Of a stretch of DNA of 64,000 nucleotides, positions 46,450 through 58,260 are shown one piece after another. A program made the translations under genes and the position numbers. The notes below the pieces were generated by a model. That model was not told the DNA's origin. It ran no database searches and saw nothing but the letters and a program-made list of their open reading frames with translations. Origin of the DNA: Corythucha ciliata (taxonomy: Eukaryota > Arthropoda > Insecta > Hemiptera > Tingidae); contig CM075941.1 of NCBI GenBank assembly GCA_038030265.1, positions 10,540,001-10,604,000 on the forward strand. Reading direction: 5' to 3'. Within the stretch, counting starts at the first letter, position 1; each line of letters begins with the position of its first letter.

Positions 46450-46655
46450 ATCACTTTTTCTTTGATTTCTACATTTTAGCCGTAGAATGGCCTCTATACT
46501 CTGCGAATCAACGATGTTTTTTCAATTCTGATCTGGAATTCGCATCGTGTGACCACAAGTCAGCGCTTTTTCGCAATTATAGCCAAGAATATTATCGCTT
46601 TTTCCATAGTTTTTGCGTCAGTAAGTTGCAAATTGCCAATCAGCACATTAGTGCA
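46450..46655 (+). repeat. Family A array, left part of an insertion site
   Basis: Units such as TTCTACATTTTAGCCG and TTATAGCCAAGAATATTATCGC. The array resumes at 47724 beyond the hAT element, so the element landed inside it. The text resembles 19500-19720. Confidence 0.65.
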
Positions 46656-46663
46656 CTTGAGGA

Positions 46664-47715
46664 TAGTGATGCACGAGACCGAGACCGAGACTTACGCATC
46701 TCAGTCATTAGCATTAGACTGCGGTCTCGGTCATTAGCAAGATGATCTCGGTCTTGGTCTCTGTCTCGTACTTAAAAAGTCGGTCTCGGTCTCGTCTCGA
46801 AAGTCTCGGTCTCGTTTCGAAAGTCTCGGTCTAATGACAAAAGGTGGATGGGGGGGGGGATCAAAGCCCTTCTTCCTCCCACGTTTCACCCCCGCCACCT
46901 ACCCACTCATATGTTTAGAGTGATTTTGACAGATCCCCTGCTACCCCACCTTCTCCGGCAGCTGGTGGTCGGCTATGGAGCATTTAATTTATAACTCCCC
47001 CCCCCCCTGCAAGTGATTCAGCAGAAATCCCCCCCCCCTTCTGGAGCTGGTCAAATCCCCTTCAATATAGGAGAGGGGTGGGGTGCATATAGTGAGGGGG
47101 AGGGATTTCGATTACCTCCCCCGGAGAGAGGTTCCAGATCCGCACTTGGCACTATATGTACACATTTTGTGAGCTATGCAGGGTCAAAATGCTGCACTTT
47201 AGAGGGGAAGAAGTTTACATCCGATCCAAGAATGGGCGTAAAAATGGGATTAACACTAGTAGGCTGGTATAGGTCTTGTCAAATCGCTGAAAACTCGTGT
47301 GGGGAGGGGGTTATTCTATGAGAGGGTTTTCGATCCCCCCCTCCGTTTAAAAGGTCTCCGACTCGCCCTTTCATGCTTGATGCTTAGTGTGTAGGACACA
47401 GTATTCCAAAATTGACAAATTAGAGGAACGCTATTTCTGCACGAAACGAACCGAATTCGAGCCGGTCTTCGGTCTGGGCTAAAGACCCAAACCGGTTTCC
47501 GGAGAGGGGAGCATTAGATTGGGTTCATTTGTTGTGTAAAAAGATCTATACCGGCACTATATGCATCGTGCTTTTTGGACCACACCGAGACCGAGAAAAT
47601 GAGGCTTAGTCTCGGTCTCGGTCCGGAAAATGCAATATCGATCTCGGTCTTGGTCCGGAAAATGCAATCTCGATCTTGGTCCGGAAAACACAATCTCGAT
47701 CTCGGTGCATCACTA
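46664..47715. mobile_element. Non-autonomous hAT-type element, 1052 bp
   Basis: TAGTGATGCAC at the left end and its exact reverse complement at the right end, with an 8-bp target duplication CTTGAGGA at 46656-46663 and 47716-47723. An 8-bp duplication and a TAGTG-type terminus fit the hAT superfamily. Subterminal regions at both ends are filled with GAGACC/GGTCTC hexamer repeats (46672-46830 and 47580-47705), in opposite orientation. The middle contains C-runs (46998-47007, 47030-47038) and a possible nested end motif (CCAGATCCGCACTTGG, about 47131). No transposase. Confidence 0.88.
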
Positions 47716-47723
47716 CTTGAGGA

Positions 47724-48085
47724 TCTAACGAAACAGGGGACCGCGAATTTTTCTCAAGAGGGTGCGAATTTTCTCAGTTTGAGCCACCAGAATAGCACTC
47801 TAGGGGGCTTAATCGAATATTCAACTCACACTCTTTGCTGACATCAACGTTATATTCTCCAGGTCGGATAGACTGAAATTCGAATAGAAAGGAGCCAAAT
47901 CGCTGTCCAATCTTTTCACATGCCTATACGTCCATAATCAATAGAACCAAGATATCCTCATTTTTCCGTACCTTGAGCTTTTTGGGGGCCCGGGGCGGTC
48001 CGCCCCCCTCGCCCCTACCTCGGTACTCGGTACGCCCCTGGGTACTCGGTAGTTGAGTACTCTACTGTCTTAGCCTTAATAGAGA
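47724..48085. other. Array remnant and transposon-end motifs
   Basis: Family A units resume to about 47840. At about 48031 TACGCCCCTG, with the nearby CGGTACTCGG repeats, resembles the terminus at 12120. Confidence 0.5.
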
Positions 48086-48089
48086 TGGC

Positions 48090-48260
48090 TGTTACGCGAC
48101 AAAACTGGAAAATTTCATGGGTTTGGCTTAGTCTTCAAACCAATTTCGTGGATTTACTCCTTCAAAAATCAATTTCGTGGGGTTCCCGCCTTATTCGGAA
48201 AACTAATTTCGCGTATTTGACTGGTTGGCGGGGGGGAACAATTTCGGCCAATATTGTCGA
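48090..48260 (+). repeat. Family B ~30-bp array
   Basis: Five units such as AAACCAATTTCGTGGATTTA. A short G-run follows at about 48230. Confidence 0.65.
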
Positions 48261-49138
48261 ATTTCGACGCGGTTACTGAATCTCACGGGCAATGGTGAAC
48301 TTGAAAATGTAGACTCCGTAAGGACCCATCAAGACAAAACGCACCTAAGCGATGTCCTAATGTTTCGGCCAATTTTCTCGACTTATACCTTCACAGCGAG
48401 CCAGGGAACGTCCACCTGCAGCGTCGAGCCTGTTGCGTGGACTCTGGGGCAATCCCTACCCCTCTTGGCAATCAAATGCCATTTTTGTGAACCCCTTTGG
48501 GAGCCCCGATTATCAATTGGAGAGCAGGAAAATTCGATTATTTGGCTCGAAAAATGTGAGTTTTTTTTAGACGAAATTTCCCCTTTCTCGGCCGGTTAGG
48601 GTCATTCACTGTTACTTTTTCATCAAAAAAGTATGTACTCATGTAGGAAGGAGGAAGGGTGAAGTCAGTGGCCCGATGTAACTTCCGGCTTTAAGTATTC
48701 ACGGTCCTTGAGTCGCCAAAAAGTTGTGAAAATCAAATAACGTTCAATTTAAAATAAATCTCCCCACCCCACCGCCAGTTCACTGAGGAAAGAAAGAGTT
48801 TGTCGGAATAAAACAAAAACGGATCTGTCACCTTTTGAAGGTGATGGGCTCGGAGTATTGAAGAGTGGGAGCAGTTGTGGTGAGGGGCTGACAGCGGGAA
48901 AAGGAAATGAAATCTGCACGTGCCGTCGAGGTCTTTTCTAGGTAGTTGTTGTTTTTTCGGTCTCTTTTAATGAGTCACATCGGCAAATAGTTGAGGGGAG
49001 TTTCACTTTTGTTTATCGCGAACTGTCATTTATTTCCCATTTACCCCATTCATTTTAGGGCTAGAGTGTGGAACAGATTCTAGCACAACATCAATAAAAA
49101 AACGGGAGAAATAATAATGAAAATATTACAGGATTGTT
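48261..49138. other. Unannotated stretch
   Basis: An open plus frame ends at 48599, but it begins inside repeat sequence and has no domain. I see nothing else supported apart from one CACGTG site at 48917. Confidence 0.4.
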
Positions 49139-49277
49139 TTTATAGCGATTTCCATTCAACATACTACACAAGTGTAGTGCAGTGTCCTCTCCATAAACAT
49201 ATGTTTCAATTCAGAGAGGACGGGTGGAAAAACTTACACCTCACGTTGTGTATTGCATTAAATGGAAAACGACATTA
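49139..49277 (-). mobile_element. MITE copy 2 (inverted relative to 31460-31596)
   Basis: ATAGCGATTTCCATTCAACA at the left and TTAAATGGAAAACGACAT at the right. Internally it carries GTCCTCTCCATAAACATATG, the complement of copy 1. Differences of about one in ten bases suggest an old family. Confidence 0.8.
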
Positions 49278-51823
49278 TATTGAACAAAATTCGGGTGTCA
49301 GCCTTCTCAAGCAACGAATTTTCCGTCTCACTATTTGCAATTTTTCCAATTACTGGCATCAGCAAAACGACCGTTTTATACTAAAAGGAAAATAAGTTTA
49401 CGTATGGCGAGGGGGTGAGGGATGTTTCTTTTCGTTATTTCACAAGCCTGCCAATCCAGATGGATCTTGCGCAACCCAACGATGGTACACCCCATGTTTC
49501 CTGGGACTAGAGAACCGAACTGACACGTGTCGAGAATAACAAGTCCTTGTTTGTTCTCCTCCTCCTACAAATTTGAAGGGTAAAGATAGCGAAACAAAAC
49601 AAAACACACACAAAATCGAGACGGATAATTATTGTTTAATTTGTGCTTTTTGTTTTGTTTTTAAAGATAAACTGTGAACTCGGGTGCCTGTGATAATATC
49701 TGAATATTCATAAAATCGAAACAACACTTTATTTTCTCTCATCAAACTTGTTCACCGAATGAGTCACTTAGCAACCCCCTTTCATCCACTGGCGTGGATC
49801 GGGGGGGGGGAGGGGCTTTTTCAAGGATCTCCCACATTTTCCACGTGCGTAAAAGGTAAGAAGCGAACCAACCAGCCTGTAGCCCATCCCCGCCACGTGT
49901 TGGTCATGCACGTGTCACTTTTTTTTTTCGTACGGTGTCGTGAAACTGAGCCAAAGTCTCCGCGTTCCCCCCTGTGACCTCCCATCTTCTATGACAACCG
50001 CAATCGCTCGAAGGCCGGATTTTTTTGTCCAACTAATAACGCCTTTTATTGGTTTTTTGAAAAAAAAAAGAATTCCAACAATTTGATTACACTAAAAATT
50101 AATTAATTATTCTGAGAATTTTGAGAAAGTTGGTACAAACAGTTTCAGAGTGAAACTGGTTTTAGATCCCCAAAATAAGGGAATCTTCTGGTTTTCTTTT
50201 CTTTTTTTCTAACATTTTGATTGAAATCTTTCCTCTTCCGAAAATTCCATTTTATTTCTCGATCGCGAGGCCAACCGCCCAATTGTTTCTCAAGCAAAGA
50301 AAACAATGGCTTTACGACGGCCGACTCTCGTCGAAACGTCTTTTCAGCCTCGAACCCGGGAAATATCGCTTCAAAAACTCGGGCAAGTCGTTTATACCCC
50401 CCCCCCCCCTAAAAGTAGGATATCTGGGCATCTCTTGTATCATGGGGAGTGTATGGCCCAGCCGACTGTTTTAATGAGTCAAACCCGGGAAATTGTTGAT
50501 TTTTTTTTTAACGAGAGGCTAGCCCGTGCAATTTATAACGGAAAGCGCACGAAACTCGCGAAATTGATTTTTTGAAGAGCGATACCGTCAACAATTTTAT
50601 TTTTAAAGAGCTAAACCCGAGAAATTTGTTTTTAGAATGAGCCAGCCCCGAAAAACTCATTATCAATTAGCCCGGTTTCCTGGTTTCTTGGAATTTCATC
50701 AATAAGTTTGGTAGCCAACGTTACTAAAATGTTGGTTCCAAGGTAGACACGTAGGTGTACACGCGAATACTTTAATTTTTTGTTGTAGGTTTGCCACCCC
50801 CCCCCACCGTTACATCATTTCTCACCCGTCGAAGAACCTTGCCAGTTCATTAAATTGCCATTTAATGATTTCCCGGATCGGAAACCGAGTATTGACTGGT
50901 GGGCAATCGTACCGTCACTTGTTTTCGACGGTTGGTTAAGAGTTCAAGAAAAAAAAAAAGGCTGTCACTTACTTATTCTAAGGCACGCGTGTAAATATTC
51001 TTCCAAGCTGAACGGTCTCCTTCTTTCCCCCAGTTCGCTGACGGTTGGTGCCATAGTCCTGCGAGGGAGGAAAAACAATATTATGAACATCACAGGCGTT
51101 TAAGCGTCAAAACTAGGTGGAAATTTTGTATTAGAAAGTACTTGAAAGTCATTACGAGTATAAGTATGCGCTGATTTCGTTCTCTTTTTACCATCAGGGA
51201 AAGCTACTTTTCATTCATCGCACTAATATTCGGGGTTTTAATGTTAATTTCTCTCTTTTTGACTTATGACTTATTCGCGCCTAGTTAAATTGCTATTCAC
51301 CTAACGTGCTCATTTAGTTTTAAAATAAGCCAAAAAAGAAATATATATCGACGAGAGAAAAAGGTGCATTAATTATACGTCTACGGCGCTTTCGTAGCGA
51401 ATCATGGTATAGGGTGAAACACGTGTCACTAGTCACTACCCTCTACCACCTCCTCCCATCAGTATTTGCTATACGAAAGGAAATGTACCCCCCCCCCACC
51501 ACCACCACACTCCACAGAAGTGAACAACGACCACGAAAAAGGGTTATGTAAACTTGTAACACCCCCCCCCCCCAGTTCTTTAGTGGTACCTCCTACGCTA
51601 TACACACCAATTTTATGTTTTGGTCGAGATTGAGTGGGCATGATGAGGCGCTTCTCTTTTCGTGTACAACCCCCCCCCCCCGTCTTTTATTTTTTGCTCC
51701 GAAATTATCTCAATCCGTCAAAACTTGAAGGGGGAAAAAAATAAATTTACAAAATAATTTCGCTCAAAAGGGGGCCGATGACCTTCCACGTGTACCCTAC
51801 TGGCCAATATTTTCGATGAACGA

Positions 51824-51864
<41 letters not shown>

Positions 51865-52965
51865 GGGAACAGCATATTTTTGTTAGCCAAGAAGCTCTCG
51901 ATTGGGTCGAGAAAATGCGTACGTGACTTGTGAAACATGATTGGTTGATATCTTCGGAAAGATTGTTAATATGTGAACTTGGGTGGTGGTGGGGGTATTT
52001 CCTCGTATTTTGTATAAAATTGGGTGCATGCCGTTCATAAATTTAGTTTCCACTCCGCACCGTCATCCCTTTCATGTAGAACTAGACATTTCTTGGTAAC
52101 TTCTTCGACATTGAATTGATGGCGAGAGGGGGAGGCTAGTTACCATAAGATAAACTTTTAAGGAAACAGATATTAGAGTTTTTGAGAGAAACGAGCCCAT
52201 TTTTCCGGTTATTCACGCTAAATCCCTCACCTCCTCACCACCGTGCACTATTCAAGGCCAAGGGAATCCGACGGATTCAAAAGAAATAAATAAACAAGAG
52301 ATACTATAAATAAAAAAAGAAGGGATTTAAAGGGAGGGGGAGAGCTACATCGGCATGAAAAGATGAAAAGAAACAGTGAGGGGGAGAGAAGATATTTTGT
52401 GTTTGGGGGGAGGGGTTCTCGTCACGTGGTCGACCTTTGCACGAGCTGAGATTCCCCGTGACGTTTTCTACACTCCTGTTTTAGAGTGACGTCACTCTAG
52501 ATCACAACTAGTGACGAAACGTAGCCTGTGACGTCACTCATTCAAGTAATCCCACTCTCCGTTGTTATTACCGAGAGTGACAGGAATAGAGCGCTGCAGT
52601 GTTACAATGTAAATCGCTCTTTTAATTAAAAATGTCAGCGTCTGTTAAACTTTGTTTTTTTTTTCTAATGACCGTGACACGTGCGAAGGGCAATCGTTGA
52701 AACGTAATTGAAGGGACTATTAAGCACCTCTTGAATGATTCGCTTCATTGAATCCGTTCAATCTCGCAATTCCGTACTTGAGACGTAAGTCCCAACGGCG
52801 GGCGCGTTGCACGCTATCCCCCCCCCACCCCACCGGGCATTTAATTTAGTAACTGAACGACCCTACGGTAGACTTATTTTTAAAAACATAATTTGTGCAC
52901 CACCAGGGACAAAATTATTTTCAGTTTGATAAAATTCTATAATAAAGAAAGAATCGATTACTTGG
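49278..52965. other. Intergenic region with many mononucleotide runs and E-boxes
   Basis: C- or G-runs of nine or more at about 49800, 50398, 51562 and 51670; an A-run of about 37 at 51825-51861; a short family B patch on the minus strand at 50480-50660. Frames here are short and without domains. Confidence 0.45.
52482..52537. promoter_or_regulatory. CRE-like palindromes
   Basis: TAGAGTGACGTCACTCTA (52482-52499) is a perfect 18-bp palindrome centred on TGACGTCA, and GTGACGTCAC recurs at 52528-52537. TGACGTCA is the consensus for CREB/ATF bZIP dimers. A further GTGACG lies between them. No promoter or start site is placed here. Confidence 0.5.
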
Positions 52966-53704
52966 TTAATGACCAAGTAATAGATGCTTTAAAAAATTAA
53001 TTAAAAATATTTTTTTAAAAAAACGACAAAAACAGTGGAAGAGTCTAACAATAAGAATAATAGGGTCATCGACTGGATCAAAACTTTCATTTTTGGATTT
53101 CTGTTTGAAAATTAAGGGAATTCTCGGGTCGTTCACATTGAAATAAGGGTGAAAAAAATTGATAATAGTAAATTGTGTGATCCTACCTTCAAATAACTTC
53201 AAAGGCCAAAAAAAAGGATGAAATACGCGCGGACGGTTTCTGTCAGGAAGGAGAACCTGCGGATCGCGAAGGTCCACTATGCGAGTTTTTTTTTTTTTTT
53301 TTTGTTTTTCTTAAACGAAAAATTTGTCTAACGACTGACGCAGTGTATGAAATGGCAATGTTCTGACTCTGAGCCGGCAACGGAAAGCGCCCAGCTGACA
53401 AGATAGATGCCTGAGGCGGTTGAAAAAAGGAGGTGGCGGAGGAGGTGAAGGAGGCCAATGAAAACAGTCGATGGGGGTATGTGTGTGTGTGTGTTCGGTG
53501 GTGATGGTGACTGACAAAAAGTGAAAGGTCCTCTTGTGGGGGGGTGGGGTCGGCTGGGGGTGGAGGAATAAACTGCTAAAACTTGGGTACAATAACTCGT
53601 ACTAATAGCGGAGTATTGTAAAAAAGGTTTCCTAGTTCCCAGAAGCAAGGTCGAGGGACAAGCATTTTACCCCCCCCCCCCCTCACCCTAACATTTCACA
53701 AGAC
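52966..53704. other. Unannotated stretch with simple repeats
   Basis: Several overlapping minus-strand frames, Pro/Thr/His-rich because of GT and GGT simple repeats at about 53470-53520; no domain. T-run at about 53286-53302, C-run at about 53671-53680. Confidence 0.4.
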
Positions 53705-53707
53705 TCA

Positions 53708-53846
53708 GGGCCGTATTCAGAAACCAACATTTACAAAGCCTTATCTAAAGGAGTTGAAAAATGTGACGGTTTATTAAAATATGTCATCTGTTTTGAAGTG
53801 CTTTAGGGGAGATGTGAATGTTAAGGTTGGTTTCTAAATACGGCCC
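53708..53846. mobile_element. Harbinger-like MITE, 139 bp, TCA duplication
   Basis: GGGCCGTATTCAGAAACCAAC and its mirror with one mismatch form the termini, flanked by TCA at 53705-53707 and 53847-53849. Same length class and same CCGTATT terminus as the element at 17622-17759. Confidence 0.82.
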
Positions 53847-53879
53847 TCACATTGGAAACCTAAGAAGATCCATTTTTAA

Positions 53880-54820
53880 ATTTCAGGCCTAAAATTACGA
53901 GCCAGTTTCGAAAACCAATCCGGTGGGCTCCGCTCGTTAAAACACCATATTTCGCGGGGTTGGCCTTAAAAACAAAATTTTACTAGTTTGGCTCTAAAAA
54001 ACAAAAAAAAAACAAACAATTTCATTAGTTGTGGCTCTTTATAAAAATAAAGTTTCTGAGTCCATTCGGAAAATCAATTTCGGGTGTTTGGTTACTATGA
54101 ATGATTCGAGGCCGAAAAGATCACGTGAAGGCGATGAATTCCTAGGGTCGCGTTGGAATCGTTTGTGTCTTCTGTTGGAAAGTGTGAGCCTAACTCGCGA
54201 AATTCTTTTTCTGAGTGATCCAAATAGTCCCGACATTGGTTTTCAAACCAGCCAAACCTGAGAAAATTCGTTCTTTGTACAGCTGACCTCTCCAAAATGT
54301 CGTATTGTGAAATAGTCAAATGCGAGAAATTGGGGTTTTGTTGAGCCAGTAATGCAGCAAAATATCCTTCCTTGAAGAGCTAAAGCTATAACTCCGTAAA
54401 ACTGTTTTTTAAAAAGCGCCATTCCCACAAAACTTGACTTGTTAAAGAGCGAATCAGGAAAACACGCTGATTATGGTTTTTGAAAAGTGAAGTTTGTACA
54501 TTTCACTTTTTGAATGCGCCACTCTCAAAAATTTGATTTTAGTAAGAGCGAAACTGCTTCTACAAAACCCGCTGATTATGGCTGAAAGCCGCGAAAATGG
54601 GTGCTAAATCGGCCAAAATTGGCGTTTATAATATAGTATGTATATGAAACCCGTATGATAAACAGTCAACCCCACTATATTTGGTTTTTTCCAGAGCCAA
54701 ACACGTGAAATTGGTTGCAGAGAGAGAGAGAGAGAGAGAGTCACCTCTGCGAAATTGGTTTTCGAAACAGCCCATTTCGCGAAATTGTGTTTCATGTTTA
54801 ATGTTCATAAGGCGAACCGC
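53880..54820. repeat. Family B array, switching strand at about 54100
   Basis: Plus-orientation units to about 54090, then minus-orientation units (GCGAAATTGGTTTT type) to 54800. A GA repeat lies at 54720-54740. The unit orientation flips without an obvious spacer element. Confidence 0.65.
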
Positions 54821-54959
54821 GACCTTTGCTGCTGTTAAAGCTCGCGAGTTTGCTTTTCTGTATGACCCAAACAGCGGCGTCTATCCCCCCCCCCCCCCGG
54901 ATGGCTGGACGCAAAACAAAATCCCCCCCCCCCCAATGTGAGTGATGACCCCGCCAATA

Positions 54960-55870
54960 GAAGAAATAGTACAGTGAATAACAATGACAGATAATGATTT
55001 TGCTGCTAAAATAGAGAAAATATTGCTCTAACTCAAAAATTTGTGTAGCCTAATAGGCGGCTAAAATTGAGAAGGCGCTAATGTGCTAATCTTGGGGCAA
55101 GTATACGGACCCAAATACTTATTTGCTGCTAAAATAGTGTAAAAGCGCTAAATCATAGTAAACAGCAAAAAAATCATTTATCACAGCTAAAAATTGAGAA
55201 AGATGCTAATTCCAGGCCACAGCTGAGAAAAAGAGCTAATTCGCAGCTATAAAATTGAAAAAAAAGGCGGCGATCAATCGTTCAGCAGGCAAGCTCACAG
55301 TCAGCTAATATTGAGAAAACGCCAACACTTGGTTCTCGTGGCAACTTTCGTGACTAAAATTGAGGAAAAGTGCTAAATTCGCGGCTGAAGTTAGCAAAAA
55401 TCGCTCATCCATACAGCAAAAATGAGAAAAACACCAATTCGCTGATCAAATTGAGAAAATCCGATAATTAACCGGGGTGGGGCTAAAACTGAGTAATGGA
55501 GGAAATTCGCGGCTAAAATTAAGAAAAAGCGGTGATTCGCAGCAAAAATTGAGGAAAACTACTAATTCGTGGCTAAAATTGAGAAACCCCGCTAATACTT
55601 GGGAAGAAACTTGGGAAAACCGATGATTTCCGGCTAAAATTGAGATGTAGATAATCGCTTCTGAACATGAGAAAAATGGCTAATTTGCGATTAATATTGA
55701 AAAAATAATCGCTCATTCGCAGCCAAAATGGGGACAACTGCTAATATGAGGATCAATTAGAGAAAAATTCACGGCTAAAATTGTGTAAAAGTGGTAATTC
55801 TCGGTTAAAATTGAGGAATAATTCGTGGATAAAATTAAGAATAAGCCATGATTCGCGACCAACACCTGAC
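54960..55870 (-). repeat. Family A ~30-bp array, minus orientation
   Basis: About 30 units of GCTAATTCGCGGCTAAAATT type with GAGAAAA. Preceded by two C-runs (about 54885-54898 and 54924-54934). Confidence 0.8.
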
Positions 55871-56219
55871 ACGTACTCATTGAATAATAACAAAACAACA
55901 AAATAAGCCTTACAAAAGCTATTGGTACGGACGTTCACCCCCTCCCCCAAATTAAATTTCACATTATGTGGCTATTTATCCATTAAACTCACAAATTAGC
56001 TGCTGCTGCTGATTATTCAAAACCGGAAGTTTAGCTGGATGGAGGCAGGGCCGGATAACGTCGGGAGACTACCGGGGCTATACACACTCACTCATTTTGG
56101 ATCAACAATTTCATACTCGTAGAATCAAGCTGTGCACACTGCGCTTTTCCATCTATAAACACGCTAAACCCGCTCTAGCCGCTAAAATCGCGCGGCTCCC
56201 GCCTCACGTAGGTCACAGG

Positions 56220-56520
56220 GCCACTTTTAGCATGAATTAGCGCTATCCTCAATTTTAGTCGCGGATTTGCCCTAAGACCTATTATACATGAGCGTTTTTT
56301 CTCACTTTTGGCCTGGAAGTTGTATTAGAAGCTAGGACTTGACGCATTTTCTTAATTTTAGTCACGAATGCGCACCTTTTTTTGCAATTGTATCCAAGAA
56401 TGTTGGCATTTCGACGAGCAATTGCCTCAATAACTGCAAAATTGAGTGCCTTTTTAGAGGCAAGGACGACCAGAAACTGGGCAGCAGCGCTTTTTCTCAA
56501 TTTGAGTTGTAGACTTGCCC
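56220..56520 (+). repeat. Short family A array, plus orientation
   Basis: Units of TTTTAGTCGCGGATTTGCCC type with one variant unit (GTTGTATTAGAAGC at about 56318). It faces the minus-oriented array ending at 55870, so the two are head to head about 350 bp apart. Confidence 0.7.
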
Positions 56521-56599
56521 CTAAGCTTGCTGAAAGAAAAGAACTGCCCAATTGGACTACTGATCATGTACTCTGGAGTCGAGAAATATCGTGAATAAC

Positions 56600-57400
56600 C
56601 AACGACAAGGCAAAACGAGCGATTTTCGGCGCCGACGTCCCCTTATGGAGGTGTTTTTAACTGAGGGTGGTAAAAATGGACTAGAAAATCACCCACTTAA
56701 GCCCTCCGCGGGTTAGGCAAAAATTTAAAATCGAGTTAAAGGGGTAACAAACTCAGGTTTTCGGCCCTTCAGAAGTTTCTATGAGGAAATTTTGGTGGAA
56801 AACCCATGAAAATTACTCATGAACGTATAAATAAAAAAAAAGCGATTTTTTGGTAGAAATGCCAATTTTTTGAGAAAAAAGAGTGCTTTTCCAAAATTAT
56901 TCAAACGATCATTGCGATTTTCAACATGCTAAAAATCATTAAAGCCTCGTGTGAAGCGGTCCTTTGAATGGAACTGAATGCGAACGCTCACCAAACAGTG
57001 GCGGATCCAAGGGGAGGGGCCACGGGGGCCATGGCCCCTCCCCTGAAGTCGCCAGGTCATTTTCGCATAAACATAATCAAAAGCCTCTCGCAAAATCTAA
57101 CAGGGATTGTCACATTCTCAAATTTTAGGGTCCCCTTGAAGCGTTTTTAACAGAAAAATACTGTCCCTTAAACGGTTCAGAAATGAGTATTTCATGCCAT
57201 GGTCGTCGGTATCAGCCAATTCTATTGACTCCAGGGTCACTAGTACGAGCGGACGGTGACAAAACGAAAATTTTGTCTCAATTTTCGGTTTCACTGTGTA
57301 GTGAAACCCCAAAATAGAAAGATTCAGCCGCCGATCAGACTTGCTAATATAGTATGAGGGACTTGGAAAATTGTGTGTCTATCTCTACTAGAAGTAGCTT
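56600..57400. other. Unannotated stretch with transposon-end-like motif
   Basis: AGTGGCGGATCCAAGGGGAG at about 56997, followed by a palindromic GGGGCCA...TGGCCCC block, resembles the reversed text at 13590-13633. No gene is supported. Confidence 0.45.
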
Positions 57401-58260
57401 GACAGCCATTAACTGCTTTAAAATAGCCAACTATGGCTATTCCCACCTTAAAAACAGCTAAACTGACTGAAATCGCACCCCAAAGTGGAAATGGCTGAAC
57501 TGACTATAATTGCCAAACCGGAAATTCCCGCTCTAAAAAATAGCCAAACGGACTTGAAGCGCCCAAATGGCTAAGGTGACGCTAAAAGTGGCTAAATCAA
57601 TTTGCGCTCCAAAAATGGCAATACTGGCAATTCGCGCGCCAAAAATGGCCAATATTGATCATTCTCGTCTCTGGCTTAGACGGACCATATTCGCGTTCCA
57701 AAAACGGCTAAACTGACTATTCGCACCAAGAAAATGCCTGAACAGATGATTCCAGCCCTGAAAAGTGCAAAATCGACCATTCGCGAGCAACGAATGGCCA
57801 AACTGACCATTCTTTGCTTTTAGCTTGACGTGACAATTTTTATGGCCTGAAAATAACGATTCGCGCCTTGAAAATGGCTAAACTGACTGGCGATTCACGC
57901 TCTAAAAATGACGAAATTGACTTTACGAGCCCCGAATTCGCGCCTTAAAATACCTGAACAGGTGATTTCAGCCTCAAATCCGGGCAAAACTGACCATTCG
58001 TGCGAGGGAAATGGCTAAACATACGATGCATTGAACATATCGCACTGGCTAATATTCACTTGTTATATACAGGGTGTACAAAAAGCGACTAGACAGAGAA
58101 AAACCAGTGAAGGGGCAACTGATTTCTGATCGAAATGACAAACATGACCATTCGCAGCCTAAAACTGGTATGACGGACTATTTGCACCACACAAATGGCG
58201 AAACTGGCTGTTTGCGTCCGAAAGTCGTCAATACTGAATTTGCGTTATTATGTTTACGGC
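57400..58260 (+). repeat. Family E ~30-bp array
   Basis: Units of the form AAAAATGGCTAAACTGACCA followed by TTCGCGCCCT. The core differs from families A-D, but the period is again near 30 bp and again contains TTCGCG. Confidence 0.8.

Larger units (their letters stand above)
43648..52683. promoter_or_regulatory. Cluster of CACGTG motifs in a repeat-poor region
   Basis: I count 17 perfect CACGTG hexamers, starting at 43648, 43807, 44342, 44752, 44762, 44849, 44859, 45498, 48917, 49524, 49842, 49894, 49909, 51420, 51787, 52423 and 52678. About two would be expected by chance in 9 kb, and the rest of the window has only about seven. CACGTG is bound by bHLH, bHLH-Zip and bHLH-PAS factors. Pairs 10 or 15 bp apart (44752/44762, 44849/44859, 49894/49909) resemble tandem E-boxes. 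Regulatory function is inferred. Confidence 0.5.

Noticed and set aside
53243..53648. Overlapping minus-strand frames with Pro/His/Thr runs
   Set aside because: Composition follows GT and GGTG simple repeats; no splice structure or domain.
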